5,100 nt of DNA from Pseudomonadota bacterium. Its GTDB lineage: Bacteria; Pseudomonadota; Alphaproteobacteria; Azospirillales; Azospirillaceae. The notes under the pieces are model-generated. The model did no database searches. It saw only the letters and a list, made by a program, of their open reading frames with translations, and had not been told where the DNA came from. Positions within the stretch are counted from its first letter, which is position 1; every line of letters begins with the position of its first letter. Below are positions 1 through 5,100 of the stretch, in pieces. The position numbers and the translations under genes are program-made. The stretch spans positions 1 to 5,100 of the forward strand of contig JAEYOB010000669.1 of NCBI GenBank assembly GCA_023412175.1, in the 5' to 3' direction.

Positions 1-300
1 GCCGACAAATGCACCTTCTGCGTCCACCGCGTGGACGCCGGGCTGCTGCCCGCCTGCGTCGAGACCTGCGTCGGCGGCGCGCGCATCTTCGGTGACCTGA
101 ACGACCCGAACAGCACGGTGTCCAAGCTGATCCGTGAGGAGGATCCGAAAGTGCTGAAGCCCGAGCAGGGCACCCAACCGCGGGTCTTCTACATCGGCCT
201 CGATCCGAAGTTCCAAGGCAAGGTGGACGGCACGCCGACCCTGTGGCGCCCGAGCGGCCAGCCGCACGCCGAAGCCCATGCCGACAAGGAGCACGTGTGA
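1..300 (+). CDS. ttrB: Tetrathionate reductase iron-sulfur subunit TtrB (C-terminal part, 5' end missing)
   Basis: This is the C-terminal 99 residues of a ferredoxin-like electron-transfer subunit of the DMSO-reductase family; the frame is open from base 1 and ends at TGA 298-300. The visible part opens with a cluster-binding motif, Cys4-x2-Cys7-x11-Cys19-x3-Cys23 (numbered from the window edge), in the context KCTFC...PACVETC, followed by GARIFGDLNDPNS. That stretch is typical of beta subunits of this family, which carry four [4Fe-4S] clusters. The subunit passes electrons from the membrane anchor to the catalytic subunit. A GTG at position 31 falls inside the cysteine motif and is not a start; the true start lies upstream of the window. 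The assignment to TtrB rather than another family beta subunit rests mainly on the adjacent ttrC and the strongly recognisable ttrA. The last codons contain the ribosome binding site of ttrC. Confidence 0.9.
   Translation, partial: ADKCTFCVHRVDAGLLPACVETCVGGARIFGDLNDPNSTVSKLIREEDPKVLKPEQGTQPRVFYIGLDPKFQGKVDGTPTLWRPSGQPHAEAHADKEHV
286..291 (+). promoter_or_regulatory. Ribosome binding site of ttrC
   Basis: AAGGAG lies inside the last codons of ttrB, 8 nt before the ATG at 300. The ttrB stop TGA (298-300) and this ATG (300-302) share one base, so translation of ttrC is probably coupled to that of ttrB. The site supports the start at 300 over an in-frame ATG at 243 that lies deep inside ttrB. 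Confidence 0.8.
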
Positions 301-1433
301 TGGACACCAACATCGTCGAAGTCATCAACGTGACCCGCGAGGTCGCGTGGCTTCCCTGGGCCGTGCAGTATTTCTTCCTGATCGGCTTGTCGGTCGGCGG
401 CGTGCTGCTCAGCCTGCCCGGCTACGCCTTCGCCAAGGACGAGTGGCGCAAACTCGGCCGCGTCGCGCTGCTGGTGGCGTTGACCTGCGGGCTGGCCGCG
501 CCGGTGGCGCTGCTCTCCGACCTGCACCAGCCCGGCCGCTTCTGGCACTTCTACGTCGTGTTCCGTCCGACGTCCTGGATGTGGTGGGGCTCGATCATCA
601 TTCCCTTCTACGTCACGGGCCTGCTGATCTACGCCTGGACCTGCTTCCGCGAGGAGCTCCGGGAGCAGGGTTCGGTCGACAGTCGCCTCGCCGCGCTGTA
701 CCGGCTGGCCGCCCTCGGCGGCGGCCGCAATGACCGGCTGATCCGTGGCGCGGGCCTCGTCGTCCTTGCCGGAGCAGTCCTCGTCGCGCTGTACACCGGC
801 GTCGAGGTCGCCGTGGTCAAGGCGCGTCCGCTGTGGCACACGCCGCTCCTGCCGGTTCAGTTCCTCGCCACCGCGCTGGTCGGGGCTGCCGGTCTGGTGC
901 TGATTCTGAACCGCTTCGCGGCGGACAATGACCGCGATGTCGAGGTGCGGGCGAACCGCCTGCTCGCCAGCTTCTTGGGAGCGGTGATGGTGTTCGGCGG
1001 GCTGTGGCTGGCGCTGGGGCTGTTCGGGATCGACCGCACCCATGCCGAGGCGCTGAACAGCGTGACGAACTCCGAGGCGTGGCGCGTGACCGCCGTCTGG
1101 GCCGTGCTGGCCACCGTGGTCCCCTTCGTCATCGCCCTGGGCAAGCCCATGGGCACCGGCCTGCTGACCGGCCTGATCGCCGTGCACAGCGCCTGGATGT
1201 TCCGCTGGACGGTGTTCATCGGCGGCCAGACCGTGCCGAAGACCGGTGCCGGGTTCTACGAGTACGCACTCCCGGCCGGGCCGGAGGGGCTGCTCGGCAT
1301 CGTCGGCACCGCGGGCCTGTGGTTCTTCCTTCTCCTCGTCATCACCGCCTTCCTGCCGACGCCGCGCCGTCCGGCGCCCCACCCGGTCCGCGCCGCCATG
1401 GCCGCCGACCGCGTCGTGGCCGCCGCCGAATGA
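300..1433 (+). CDS. ttrC: Tetrathionate reductase membrane subunit TtrC (NrfD/PsrC-type quinol-oxidising anchor)
   Basis: This 377-residue integral membrane protein belongs to the NrfD/PsrC group. It should oxidise membrane quinol, pass the electrons to the TtrB clusters and anchor TtrB and TtrA at the outer face of the membrane. I count about nine hydrophobic segments, roughly at residues 20-44, 52-73, 94-116, 150-172, 183-205, 222-244, 261-281, 284-308 and 328-352. Family-like motifs are visible: DLHQPGRFWHF at 74-84, YTGVEV...RPLWHTPLLPVQF at 165-188, and FRWTVFIGGQTVPK at 301-314, the last resembling the conserved Arg/Gly-Gly-Gln segment late in NrfD proteins. The hydrophilic loop at about 117-149 contains a glycine-rich GGGRND stretch. 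The C-terminal tail (353-377) is Pro/Ala/Arg-rich and looks unstructured. The start at 300 is supported by an AAGGAG site and the overlap with the ttrB stop. No haem-binding CxxCH motif is present. The name TtrC depends partly on its position between ttrB and ttrA; by sequence alone it is an NrfD-family anchor. Confidence 0.92.
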   Translation: MDTNIVEVINVTREVAWLPWAVQYFFLIGLSVGGVLLSLPGYAFAKDEWRKLGRVALLVALTCGLAAPVALLSDLHQPGRFWHFYVVFRPTSWMWWGSIIIPFYVTGLLIYAWTCFREELREQGSVDSRLAALYRLAALGGGRNDRLIRGAGLVVLAGAVLVALYTGVEVAVVKARPLWHTPLLPVQFLATALVGAAGLVLILNRFAADNDRDVEVRANRLLASFLGAVMVFGGLWLALGLFGIDRTHAEALNSVTNSEAWRVTAVWAVLATVVPFVIALGKPMGTGLLTGLIAVHSAWMFRWTVFIGGQTVPKTGAGFYEYALPAGPEGLLGIVGTAGLWFFLLLVITAFLPTPRRPAPHPVRAAMAADRVVAAAE

Positions 1434-1450
1434 CCGCCCGCAGGACCACC

Positions 1451-1454
1451 GGAG
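1451..1454 (+). promoter_or_regulatory. Ribosome binding site of ttrA
   Basis: GGAG lies 8 nt before the ATG at 1463. It decides the ttrA start. An alternative in-frame ATG at 1430 overlaps the ttrC stop in an ATGA arrangement and would add 11 residues, but I see no Shine-Dalgarno-like sequence before it. The 1463 start places the twin-arginine pair at residues 5-6, the usual distance from the N-terminus in this family. Confidence 0.72.
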
Positions 1455-1462
1455 ACACTGCC

Positions 1463-4400
1463 ATGTCCATCACCCGTCGCCTCCTCCTGAAAACCTCCGT
1501 CGCGGGCGGCGCGCTCGCCGCCTTCGTAGGCGGCTTCTCCGAAACCGGCCGCAAGCTGGTGAAGGGCGCCTGGGCCGGGGAACGGCCCGAGCACGCCATC
1601 TCCGGCAACGCCGCCAAGCCGGAGTTCCGGGTCGATCCGACTACCGGCGCCATCGAGCCGACCCCCGGCCAGATCGTCGCCAATGTGGCCTGCCTGGGCT
1701 GCACCACGCTGTGCGGCGTGCGGGTCCGCGTCGATACCGAGAAGAACCGCGTCATCCGCGTGGCGGGCAACCCGTACAGCCCACTGTCCACCGACCCGTT
1801 CCTGCCCTACGGCACCCCGATCAAGGAGAGCTTCAAGTCGCTCTCGCGGCTGGACGAGAAAGGGCTTCAGGGGCGCTCGACGGCGTGCGGGCGCGGCAAC
1901 GCGGCGCTGGAGATGCTGACCTCGCCGTTCCGCATCACCACGCCGATGAAGCGCGTCGGGCCGCGCGGCTCAGGCAAGTGGGAACCCATCGCCTTCGAGA
2001 AGCTGGTGGCGGAGATCGCCGAGGGCGGTGATCTGTTCGGCGAGGGCCACGTGGACGGACTGCGGGCTCTTCGCGACATCAAGACCCCCATTGACGCGGC
2101 GGCGCCGGAACTCGGGCCGAAGGTCAATCAGGTGGCCTTGCTGTCCTCGGTGAACGACGGGCGCGAGCCGTTCGTGCGGCGCTTCTTCAACCAGGCGCTG
2201 GGCACCATCAACTTCGTCGGTCACGGCTCCTACTGCGGGGGTGCCTACCGCTCCGGCTCGGGCGCTGTGTTCGGCGATGCCAAGAAAATGCCGCACGCCA
2301 AGCCGGACCTTCAGAACGCCGAGTTCGTGCTGTTCATCGGCACCGCGCCGTCGAACGCGGGCAACCCGTTCAAGCGGCAGGCCATGCTGCTCGCCAAGGG
2401 GCGTACCGACGGCGCGCTGAACTACGTCGTGGTCGACCCGGTGTTGACCAACGCCGACAACCGCGCGGTGGGCGAGCGCTCCAATTGGATCCCGATCCGC
2501 CCGGGCACCGATGGCGCTCTGGTCATGGGGCTGATGCGCTGGATGTTCGAGAACGAGCGCATCGACGCCAAGTACCTCGCGCAGCCCAACGGCAAGGCTG
2601 CCGAGGCGGCGGGTGAGGCCGGGTGGTGCAACGCCGCGCACCTCGTCATCGCCCAGAAGGGCCACCCGCGCGACGGGCGCCTGCTCAGGGCGTCCGACAT
2701 GGGCTGGGTGACGCTGGACGAGAAGGAGCGCTACGGCACCAAGGACGCTTTCGTCGTCATCGACCCGCCGTCGGGCCAACCGATCGCCCATGACATGCTG
2801 ATGGCCTCCGCGGCGCTGTTCCATGAGGGCAGCCTTGCGGCGCCGACCGGCGACGTCACCGTGAAGACCGGCCTGACGCTGCTGCGCGAGGAGGCCATGA
2901 AGCTGGACCTGCGCGGCTATGCCGACGCCTGCGGCATTCCCGCCGATGTGATCGCCGGGCTGGCGCGAGAGTTCACCAGCCACGGCAAGAAGGCGGCCGC
3001 CAACACTCATGGCGGCATGATGGCGGGCAACGGCTTCTACAACGCCTTCGGCGTGGTCACGCTGAACACGCTGATCGGCAACCTGAACTGGAAGGGGGGC
3101 ACGATCTTCGGCGGCGGCCGCTTCCCGGACGAGCAGGACGGCCCGCGCTACAAGCTCGCCAGCTTCCCCGGTCAGGTGAAGCCCTCCGGCACCGCAATCA
3201 GCCGCCCCGTTCCCTACGAGAAATCCAGCGAGTTCAAGGCGAAGAAGGAGGCGGGCAAGCCCTACCCGGCCAAGGCGCCCTGGTACCCCAACGCACCGCA
3301 GTTGACGACCGAGTACCTGACCAGTGGCATGGTGGACGGCTATCCCTACCCGCTGAAGGCACTGTTCCTGTGGAACAGCAACCCGGTCTACGGCATTCCC
3401 GGCGTCCGCGCCGCCGTGGAGGCGAAGCTGCGGGATCCGAAGGCGCTGCCCCTGATCGTCGCCATCGATCCGTTCATCAACGAGTCCTCGGCCTTTGCCG
3501 ACTACATCGTCCCGGACACAGTGCTGTACGAGACCTGGGGCTGGGCGGCTCCCTGGGCGGGCGTGCCGACCAAGACGACGACCGCGCGCTGGCCGGTGGT
3601 GGAGCCCGGCACCTGCGCGCTGCCGGACGGCCAGCGCGTGCAGATGGAAACGTTCCTCATCGCCATGGCCATGCGGCTTGGTCTGCCGGGCTTCGGCCCG
3701 GACGCCATCCAGGACATGGAGGGACGGACCTACCCGCTGGAACGGCCGGAGGACTGGTACCTGCGCGGCGGCGCCAACATCGCTTGGCTCGGCAAACAGC
3801 CGGTGCCGGACGCCTCGGACGAGGACATCCGCTGGTCCGGTGTGGAGCGCGTGCTGCCCGCGCTGAAGGCCACGCTGAAGGAGGAGGAATGGCGCAAGGT
3901 CGCCTTCATCCTCGCCCGTGGCGGCCGCTACCAGAACCAAGCCGAGGGCTTTGAGGGCGACAAGGCGACCCATCGATTCAAGGACGGCCTGCTGGTCTAC
4001 AACGAGGCGGTGGGAGCCTCGAAGAGCAGCATCACCGGCAAGCGGTGGACCGGCACGGCGACCTGGATGGAGCCGGTGTTCGCCGACGGCACGCCGGTCC
4101 GGAGCGTTCACACGCCGGAGGACTGGCCCTTCCAACTGGTCAGTTCGAAGTCGGTGCTGGTCAGCGCCTACACGATTGCGGCCAGCCGCCTGCGCCACCT
4201 GCACCCGGAGAACCCGGTCGGCATCAACGTGGAGGACGCCCGGCGCCTGGGCATTCAGACGGGTGACGTTATCCGCATCGCCACGCCCGGCGGGGCCGAA
4301 CGGGCGACGGCCATCGTCCGCCACGGCGTCATGCCGGGCGTGCTGGCGGTCGAGCACGGCTTCGGCCACAAGGAGTACGGTGCGCGGCCGCACGTCATCG

Positions 4401-4573
4401 GCGGCCGGAGCCAGCCGGACGTGCCGGAGATCGGTGCGGGCGTCAACCTCAACGACCTCGGTCTTGCCGACCCGACCCGCCAAGGCGCATCGGTGTGGGT
4501 CGACCCGATCGCGGGAACCTCCGTGCGCCAGGGCATTCCGGCCAAGCTGGAGCGCATCGCTGCGGCGGCATGA
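1463..4573 (+). CDS. ttrA: Tetrathionate reductase catalytic molybdopterin subunit TtrA
   Basis: This 1036-residue oxidoreductase of the DMSO-reductase superfamily should reduce tetrathionate to two thiosulfates using bis-MGD molybdenum; Salmonella TtrA, about 1020 residues, is nearly the same length. Residues 1-38 form a Tat-type signal: ITRRLLLK (Arg5-Arg6) followed by an Ala/Gly-rich hydrophobic stretch, so the folded, cofactor-loaded protein is expected to be exported. A [4Fe-4S] motif follows: Cys77-x2-Cys80-x3-Cys84, then Cys142 in TACGRG. Cys258, in GHGSYCGGAYRSGSG, is the probable molybdenum ligand. Stretches that I recall as strongly TtrA-like include GGDLFGEGHVDGLRA (about 190-204), HGGMMAGNGFYNA (about 516), AIDPFINESSAFADYIVPD (about 665-683), TTTARWPVVEP (about 706-716), the C-terminal cofactor domain from about 890, VMPGVLAVEHGFGH (about 957-970) and NLNDLGLADPTR (about 995-1006). 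Spacing from ttrC is 29 bp, so the genes are probably co-transcribed. The related selenate reductase SrrA and arsenate-metabolising enzymes are less likely alternatives. No frameshift or internal stop is seen. Confidence 0.95.
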   Translation: MSITRRLLLKTSVAGGALAAFVGGFSETGRKLVKGAWAGERPEHAISGNAAKPEFRVDPTTGAIEPTPGQIVANVACLGCTTLCGVRVRVDTEKNRVIRVAGNPYSPLSTDPFLPYGTPIKESFKSLSRLDEKGLQGRSTACGRGNAALEMLTSPFRITTPMKRVGPRGSGKWEPIAFEKLVAEIAEGGDLFGEGHVDGLRALRDIKTPIDAAAPELGPKVNQVALLSSVNDGREPFVRRFFNQALGTINFVGHGSYCGGAYRSGSGAVFGDAKKMPHAKPDLQNAEFVLFIGTAPSNAGNPFKRQAMLLAKGRTDGALNYVVVDPVLTNADNRAVGERSNWIPIRPGTDGALVMGLMRWMFENERIDAKYLAQPNGKAAEAAGEAGWCNAAHLVIAQKGHPRDGRLLRASDMGWVTLDEKERYGTKDAFVVIDPPSGQPIAHDMLMASAALFHEGSLAAPTGDVTVKTGLTLLREEAMKLDLRGYADACGIPADVIAGLAREFTSHGKKAAANTHGGMMAGNGFYNAFGVVTLNTLIGNLNWKGGTIFGGGRFPDEQDGPRYKLASFPGQVKPSGTAISRPVPYEKSSEFKAKKEAGKPYPAKAPWYPNAPQLTTEYLTSGMVDGYPYPLKALFLWNSNPVYGIPGVRAAVEAKLRDPKALPLIVAIDPFINESSAFADYIVPDTVLYETWGWAAPWAGVPTKTTTARWPVVEPGTCALPDGQRVQMETFLIAMAMRLGLPGFGPDAIQDMEGRTYPLERPEDWYLRGGANIAWLGKQPVPDASDEDIRWSGVERVLPALKATLKEEEWRKVAFILARGGRYQNQAEGFEGDKATHRFKDGLLVYNEAVGASKSSITGKRWTGTATWMEPVFADGTPVRSVHTPEDWPFQLVSSKSVLVSAYTIAASRLRHLHPENPVGINVEDARRLGIQTGDVIRIATPGGAERATAIVRHGVMPGVLAVEHGFGHKEYGARPHVIGGRSQPDVPEIGAGVNLNDLGLADPTRQGASVWVDPIAGTSVRQGIPAKLERIAAAA

Positions 4574-4577
4574 CCTC

Positions 4578-4607
4578 CTCCGGTCGGAGCGGGAGGCCGC
4601 ATCGGCC
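4578..4607 (+). repeat. Two adjacent hairpins just after the ttrA stop
   Basis: CTCCG (4578-4582) pairs with CGGAG (4585-4589) around GT (or CTCC with GGAG around GGTC). GGCCG (4595-4599) pairs with CGGCC (4603-4607) around CAT. No T-run follows either stem, so they do not look like an intrinsic terminator. They may protect the 3' end of the ttr transcript or may be chance structures in GC-rich DNA. Confidence 0.35.
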
Positions 4608-4628
4608 ACCCGCCCTGACTGGTAACTC

Positions 4629-4633
4629 AGGAG
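4629..4633 (+). promoter_or_regulatory. Shine-Dalgarno-like site before a 15-codon ORF
   Basis: AGGAG sits 6 nt before the ATG at 4640. It matches the consensus better than the ttrA site does. This is the main reason to think that a gene start, present or former, lies at 4640. Confidence 0.5.
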
Positions 4634-4639
4634 AATTCC

Positions 4640-4687
4640 ATGATCTCTTTGTCAGGTATCCTGCTGGCCCCACGGTTGGGGCCATGA
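4640..4687 (+). CDS. Possible 15-residue peptide ORF (leader peptide or start of a broken gene)
   Basis: ATG 4640 opens a 15-residue frame, MISLSGILLAPRLGP, ending at TGA 4685-4687. A well-placed AGGAG precedes it, 67 nt after the ttrA stop, so it could be the fourth cistron of the operon. The peptide is hydrophobic, like the start of a signal peptide, but has no basic residue near its N-terminus. The stop overlaps ATG 4684-4686 of the +1 frame, and the last codons form one arm of a perfect hairpin. I do not recognise it. It may be a short leader peptide, a gene start cut off by a frameshift, or chance. Confidence 0.3.
   Translation: MISLSGILLAPRLGP
4665..4684 (+). repeat. Perfect 8-bp inverted repeat at the end of the short ORF
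   Basis: TGGCCCCA (4665-4672) and TGGGGCCA (4677-4684) are exact reverse complements around the tetraloop CGGT. The 3' arm ends on the A of ATG 4684, and the short ORF's stop begins on the next base. No T-run follows, so this is not a classical terminator. In RNA it could partly hide the ATGs at 4684 and 4687. Confidence 0.5.
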
Positions 4688-4908
4688 TGTCGGCAGCGCC
4701 CGTGCTGGCCGCAGAACTCACCGTTGACCTCTCCTCAAGCGGTTCACTGCTGCTGCCCGTGCTCGGCGTTCCCGACGCGCGCGCACAGATCGTCTCAGGC
4801 GAGCGAGGGGCGTCAGGGTTGCGCCGGCCGTGCGGGGAACACTGCATTTTTCCAAGCAGGGCTGGCGCGTCTGCGCCTTTGGGGCACACCCAGACGTCCA
4901 GGGACGGC

Positions 4909-4931
4909 CGCCGGAGGCCGCCGGCGTTTTT
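4909..4931 (+). terminator. Candidate intrinsic (Rho-independent) terminator
   Basis: CGCCGG (4909-4914) pairs perfectly with CCGGCG (4921-4926) around the loop AGGCCG, and the stem is followed directly by five T (4927-4931). The stem is all G/C. This is the best terminator candidate for + strand transcription in the window, about 335 bp after the ttrA stop, and it could end the ttr transcript together with the region at 4640. The stem is short (6 bp) and the T-run modest. Confidence 0.6.
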
Positions 4932-4950
4932 CCGTACCGTTTCCGTACGG
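4929..4950. repeat. Direct repeat with 11-bp period, ending in a palindrome
   Basis: TTTCCGTAC occurs at 4929-4937 and again at 4940-4948, so the repeat period is 11 bp, about one helical turn. The second copy runs into CCGTACGG (4943-4950), a perfect 8-bp palindrome. CCGTAC (4932-4937) also pairs with GTACGG (4945-4950) around a 7-nt loop. This arrangement could be a protein binding site or part of an insertion-sequence end. The first copy overlaps the terminator T-run. Confidence 0.45.
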
Positions 4951-5021
4951 GGCATTTGAGGGGGGATTGCCGGGCTCTAGCAGGACGCGGAAAAAGGGCT
5001 GTGCACGGCGTGTCGGTCGTG

Positions 5022-5043
5022 ATTCTCTCCGGCCGTGGAGAAT
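5022..5043 (+). repeat. Inverted repeat upstream of the probable transposase start
   Basis: ATTCTC (5022-5027) and GAGAAT (5038-5043) are reverse complements around a 10-nt loop, 18 nt before ATG 5062. Hairpins near the end of an insertion sequence can limit transposase translation, but with a 6-bp stem this could also be chance. Confidence 0.3.
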
Positions 5044-5061
5044 GTGGCCGTCGAGGGGACG

Positions 5062-5100
5062 ATGCGGGGCTCGGACGAACGCAGCGAGGGTCTGTTCAGC
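5062..5100 (+). CDS. N-terminus of a probable IS5/IS1182-type transposase (runs off the right edge)
   Basis: ATG 5062 opens a frame of 13 codons, MRGSDERSEGLFS, that reaches the window end without a stop. This start matches, from memory, the conserved N-terminus of DDE transposases of the IS5/IS1182 kind, whose members often begin MRGSDERS/MRGxD followed by LFSYVxLExRVP. A GAGGGG purine run (5053-5058) precedes the ATG by 3 nt, rather close but usable. Only 13 residues are visible, so neither the family nor the integrity of the gene can be settled here; no catalytic residue falls in this part. If correct, an insertion sequence lies immediately downstream of the ttr operon, in the same direction. 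Confidence 0.6.
   Translation, partial: MRGSDERSEGLFS

Larger units (their letters stand above)
4640..4959 (+). pseudogene. Possible frameshifted remnant of a small exported protein
   Basis: The frame starting at ATG 4640 stops at 4687, but another frame runs open to TGA 4957-4959. If one base had been lost in the C-run at 4668-4671, the joined product would begin MISLSGILLAPTVGAMM and continue SAAPVLAAELTVDL, which reads like a signal peptide with a plausible cleavage site after VLA or LAA. Coding character looks moderate up to about 4800 and then fades. The 3' part runs through the candidate terminator at 4909-4931, which argues against a functional full-length product. The family is not recognised. 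The frameshift is inference; an intact relative has not been seen. Confidence 0.22.
4574..5061. other. Intergenic region between ttrA and a probable insertion sequence
   Basis: This stretch of nearly 490 bp contains no intact gene that I can support. Open frames cross it on both strands, but none resembles a known protein and their third-position GC looks lower than that of ttrA. What it holds, in order: two short GC-rich hairpins with no T-run (4578-4607), a ribosome-binding-site-like AGGAG with a 15-codon ORF (4629-4687), a perfect 8-bp hairpin at the end of that ORF, a candidate intrinsic terminator (4909-4931), an 11-bp-period repeat (4929-4950) and the probable left end of an insertion sequence somewhere before 5062. 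Confidence 0.7.
4951..5100 (+). mobile_element. Probable left end of an insertion sequence (partial)
   Basis: This is inferred from the transposase-like start at 5062. Insertion sequences of this kind usually have their terminal inverted repeat some tens to about 100 bp before the transposase start, so the left end should lie in about 4950-5010. A CTAG tetramer at 4977-4980, a target type used by some IS5-group elements, is followed by CAGGACGCGG and an A5 run, and is one candidate boundary. The exact end cannot be placed without the right-hand inverted repeat, which is outside the window. Confidence 0.4.

Noticed and set aside
243..299. In-frame ATG at 243 as the ttrC start
   Set aside because: It would overlap ttrB by 58 bp and add 19 hydrophilic residues; ATG 300 has a good ribosome binding site and overlaps the ttrB stop.
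189..1382. Minus-strand open frame of 397 codons opposite ttrC
   Set aside because: It is antisense to ttrC, has a low-complexity charged composition and no domain; it is a by-product of high GC content.
1004..1462. Extension of the ttrA frame upstream into ttrC
   Set aside because: The frame is open here, but it overlaps ttrC and encodes Arg/Pro-rich sequence. The ribosome binding site and the Tat signal place the start at 1463.
1430..1462. Alternative ttrA start at ATG 1430 overlapping the ttrC stop
   Set aside because: It is in frame and would give an ATGA overlap, but lacks a ribosome binding site and would push the twin-arginine pair further from the N-terminus than at 1463.
1970..4609. 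Minus-strand open frame of 879 codons opposite ttrA
   Set aside because: It lies antisense to a fully convincing ttrA. Its product is rich in Arg, Gly, Ala, His and Gln, as expected from reading GC-rich coding DNA in the wrong frame, and shows no recognisable domain.
4864..4880. GGCGC/GCGCC hairpin followed by TTT as a second terminator
   Set aside because: A 5-bp stem with only three T is much weaker than the candidate at 4909-4931; it may be chance in GC-rich DNA.
4449..4955. Minus-strand open frame of 168 codons over the ttrA end and the intergenic region
   Set aside because: It crosses the ttrA 3' end and the terminator, has no recognisable motif, and no convincing start signal was seen.
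1..5100. CRISPR array, tRNA, rRNA or a new defence-type system
   Set aside because: No regularly spaced repeats, cloverleaf or rRNA-like sequence was seen, and the genes present form a known respiratory operon.

Overview
This GC-rich window carries the end of a ttrBCA operon, all on the + strand. The operon encodes the three structural subunits of a membrane-bound, molybdopterin-dependent tetrathionate reductase. The codons end mostly in G or C, the genes are tightly packed, and the catalytic subunit has a Tat-type signal. Together these suggest a high-GC proteobacterium; an alphaproteobacterium such as Azospirillum or another Rhodospirillales is my best guess, but this is an impression from sequence style, not a measured assignment.

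Layout: positions 1-300 hold the last 99 codons of ttrB, the ferredoxin-like electron-transfer subunit, whose start lies off the left edge. Its stop overlaps the start of ttrC (300-1433), an NrfD-type polytopic quinol-oxidising membrane anchor. After a 29-bp gap with a ribosome binding site comes ttrA (1463-4573), the 1036-residue catalytic subunit. It has a Tat signal, a [4Fe-4S] cluster motif and a putative cysteine ligand to molybdenum. Electrons should run from quinol through TtrC and the TtrB iron-sulfur clusters to TtrA, which reduces tetrathionate to thiosulfate outside the cytoplasmic membrane. The gene order B-C-A matches the Salmonella operon. The usual sensor/regulator pair (TtrS/TtrR) is not in this window.

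Positions 4574-5061 contain no convincing intact gene. They hold two small hairpins just after ttrA and a well-spaced ribosome binding site with a 15-codon ORF (4640-4687). The stop codon of that ORF lies in a perfect 8-bp hairpin and overlaps the ATG of another frame, which may be a frameshifted remnant of a small exported protein or a leader peptide. Further on are a good candidate intrinsic terminator (4909-4931) and an 11-bp-period direct repeat with a palindrome (4929-4950). At the right edge (5062-5100) the first 13 codons of an ORF resemble the conserved start of IS5/IS1182-type transposases, so an insertion sequence probably begins between the terminator and the window end.

I do not see a previously undescribed system. 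The respiratory operon is a known type. The unusual material is the small downstream region between ttrA and the probable insertion sequence.
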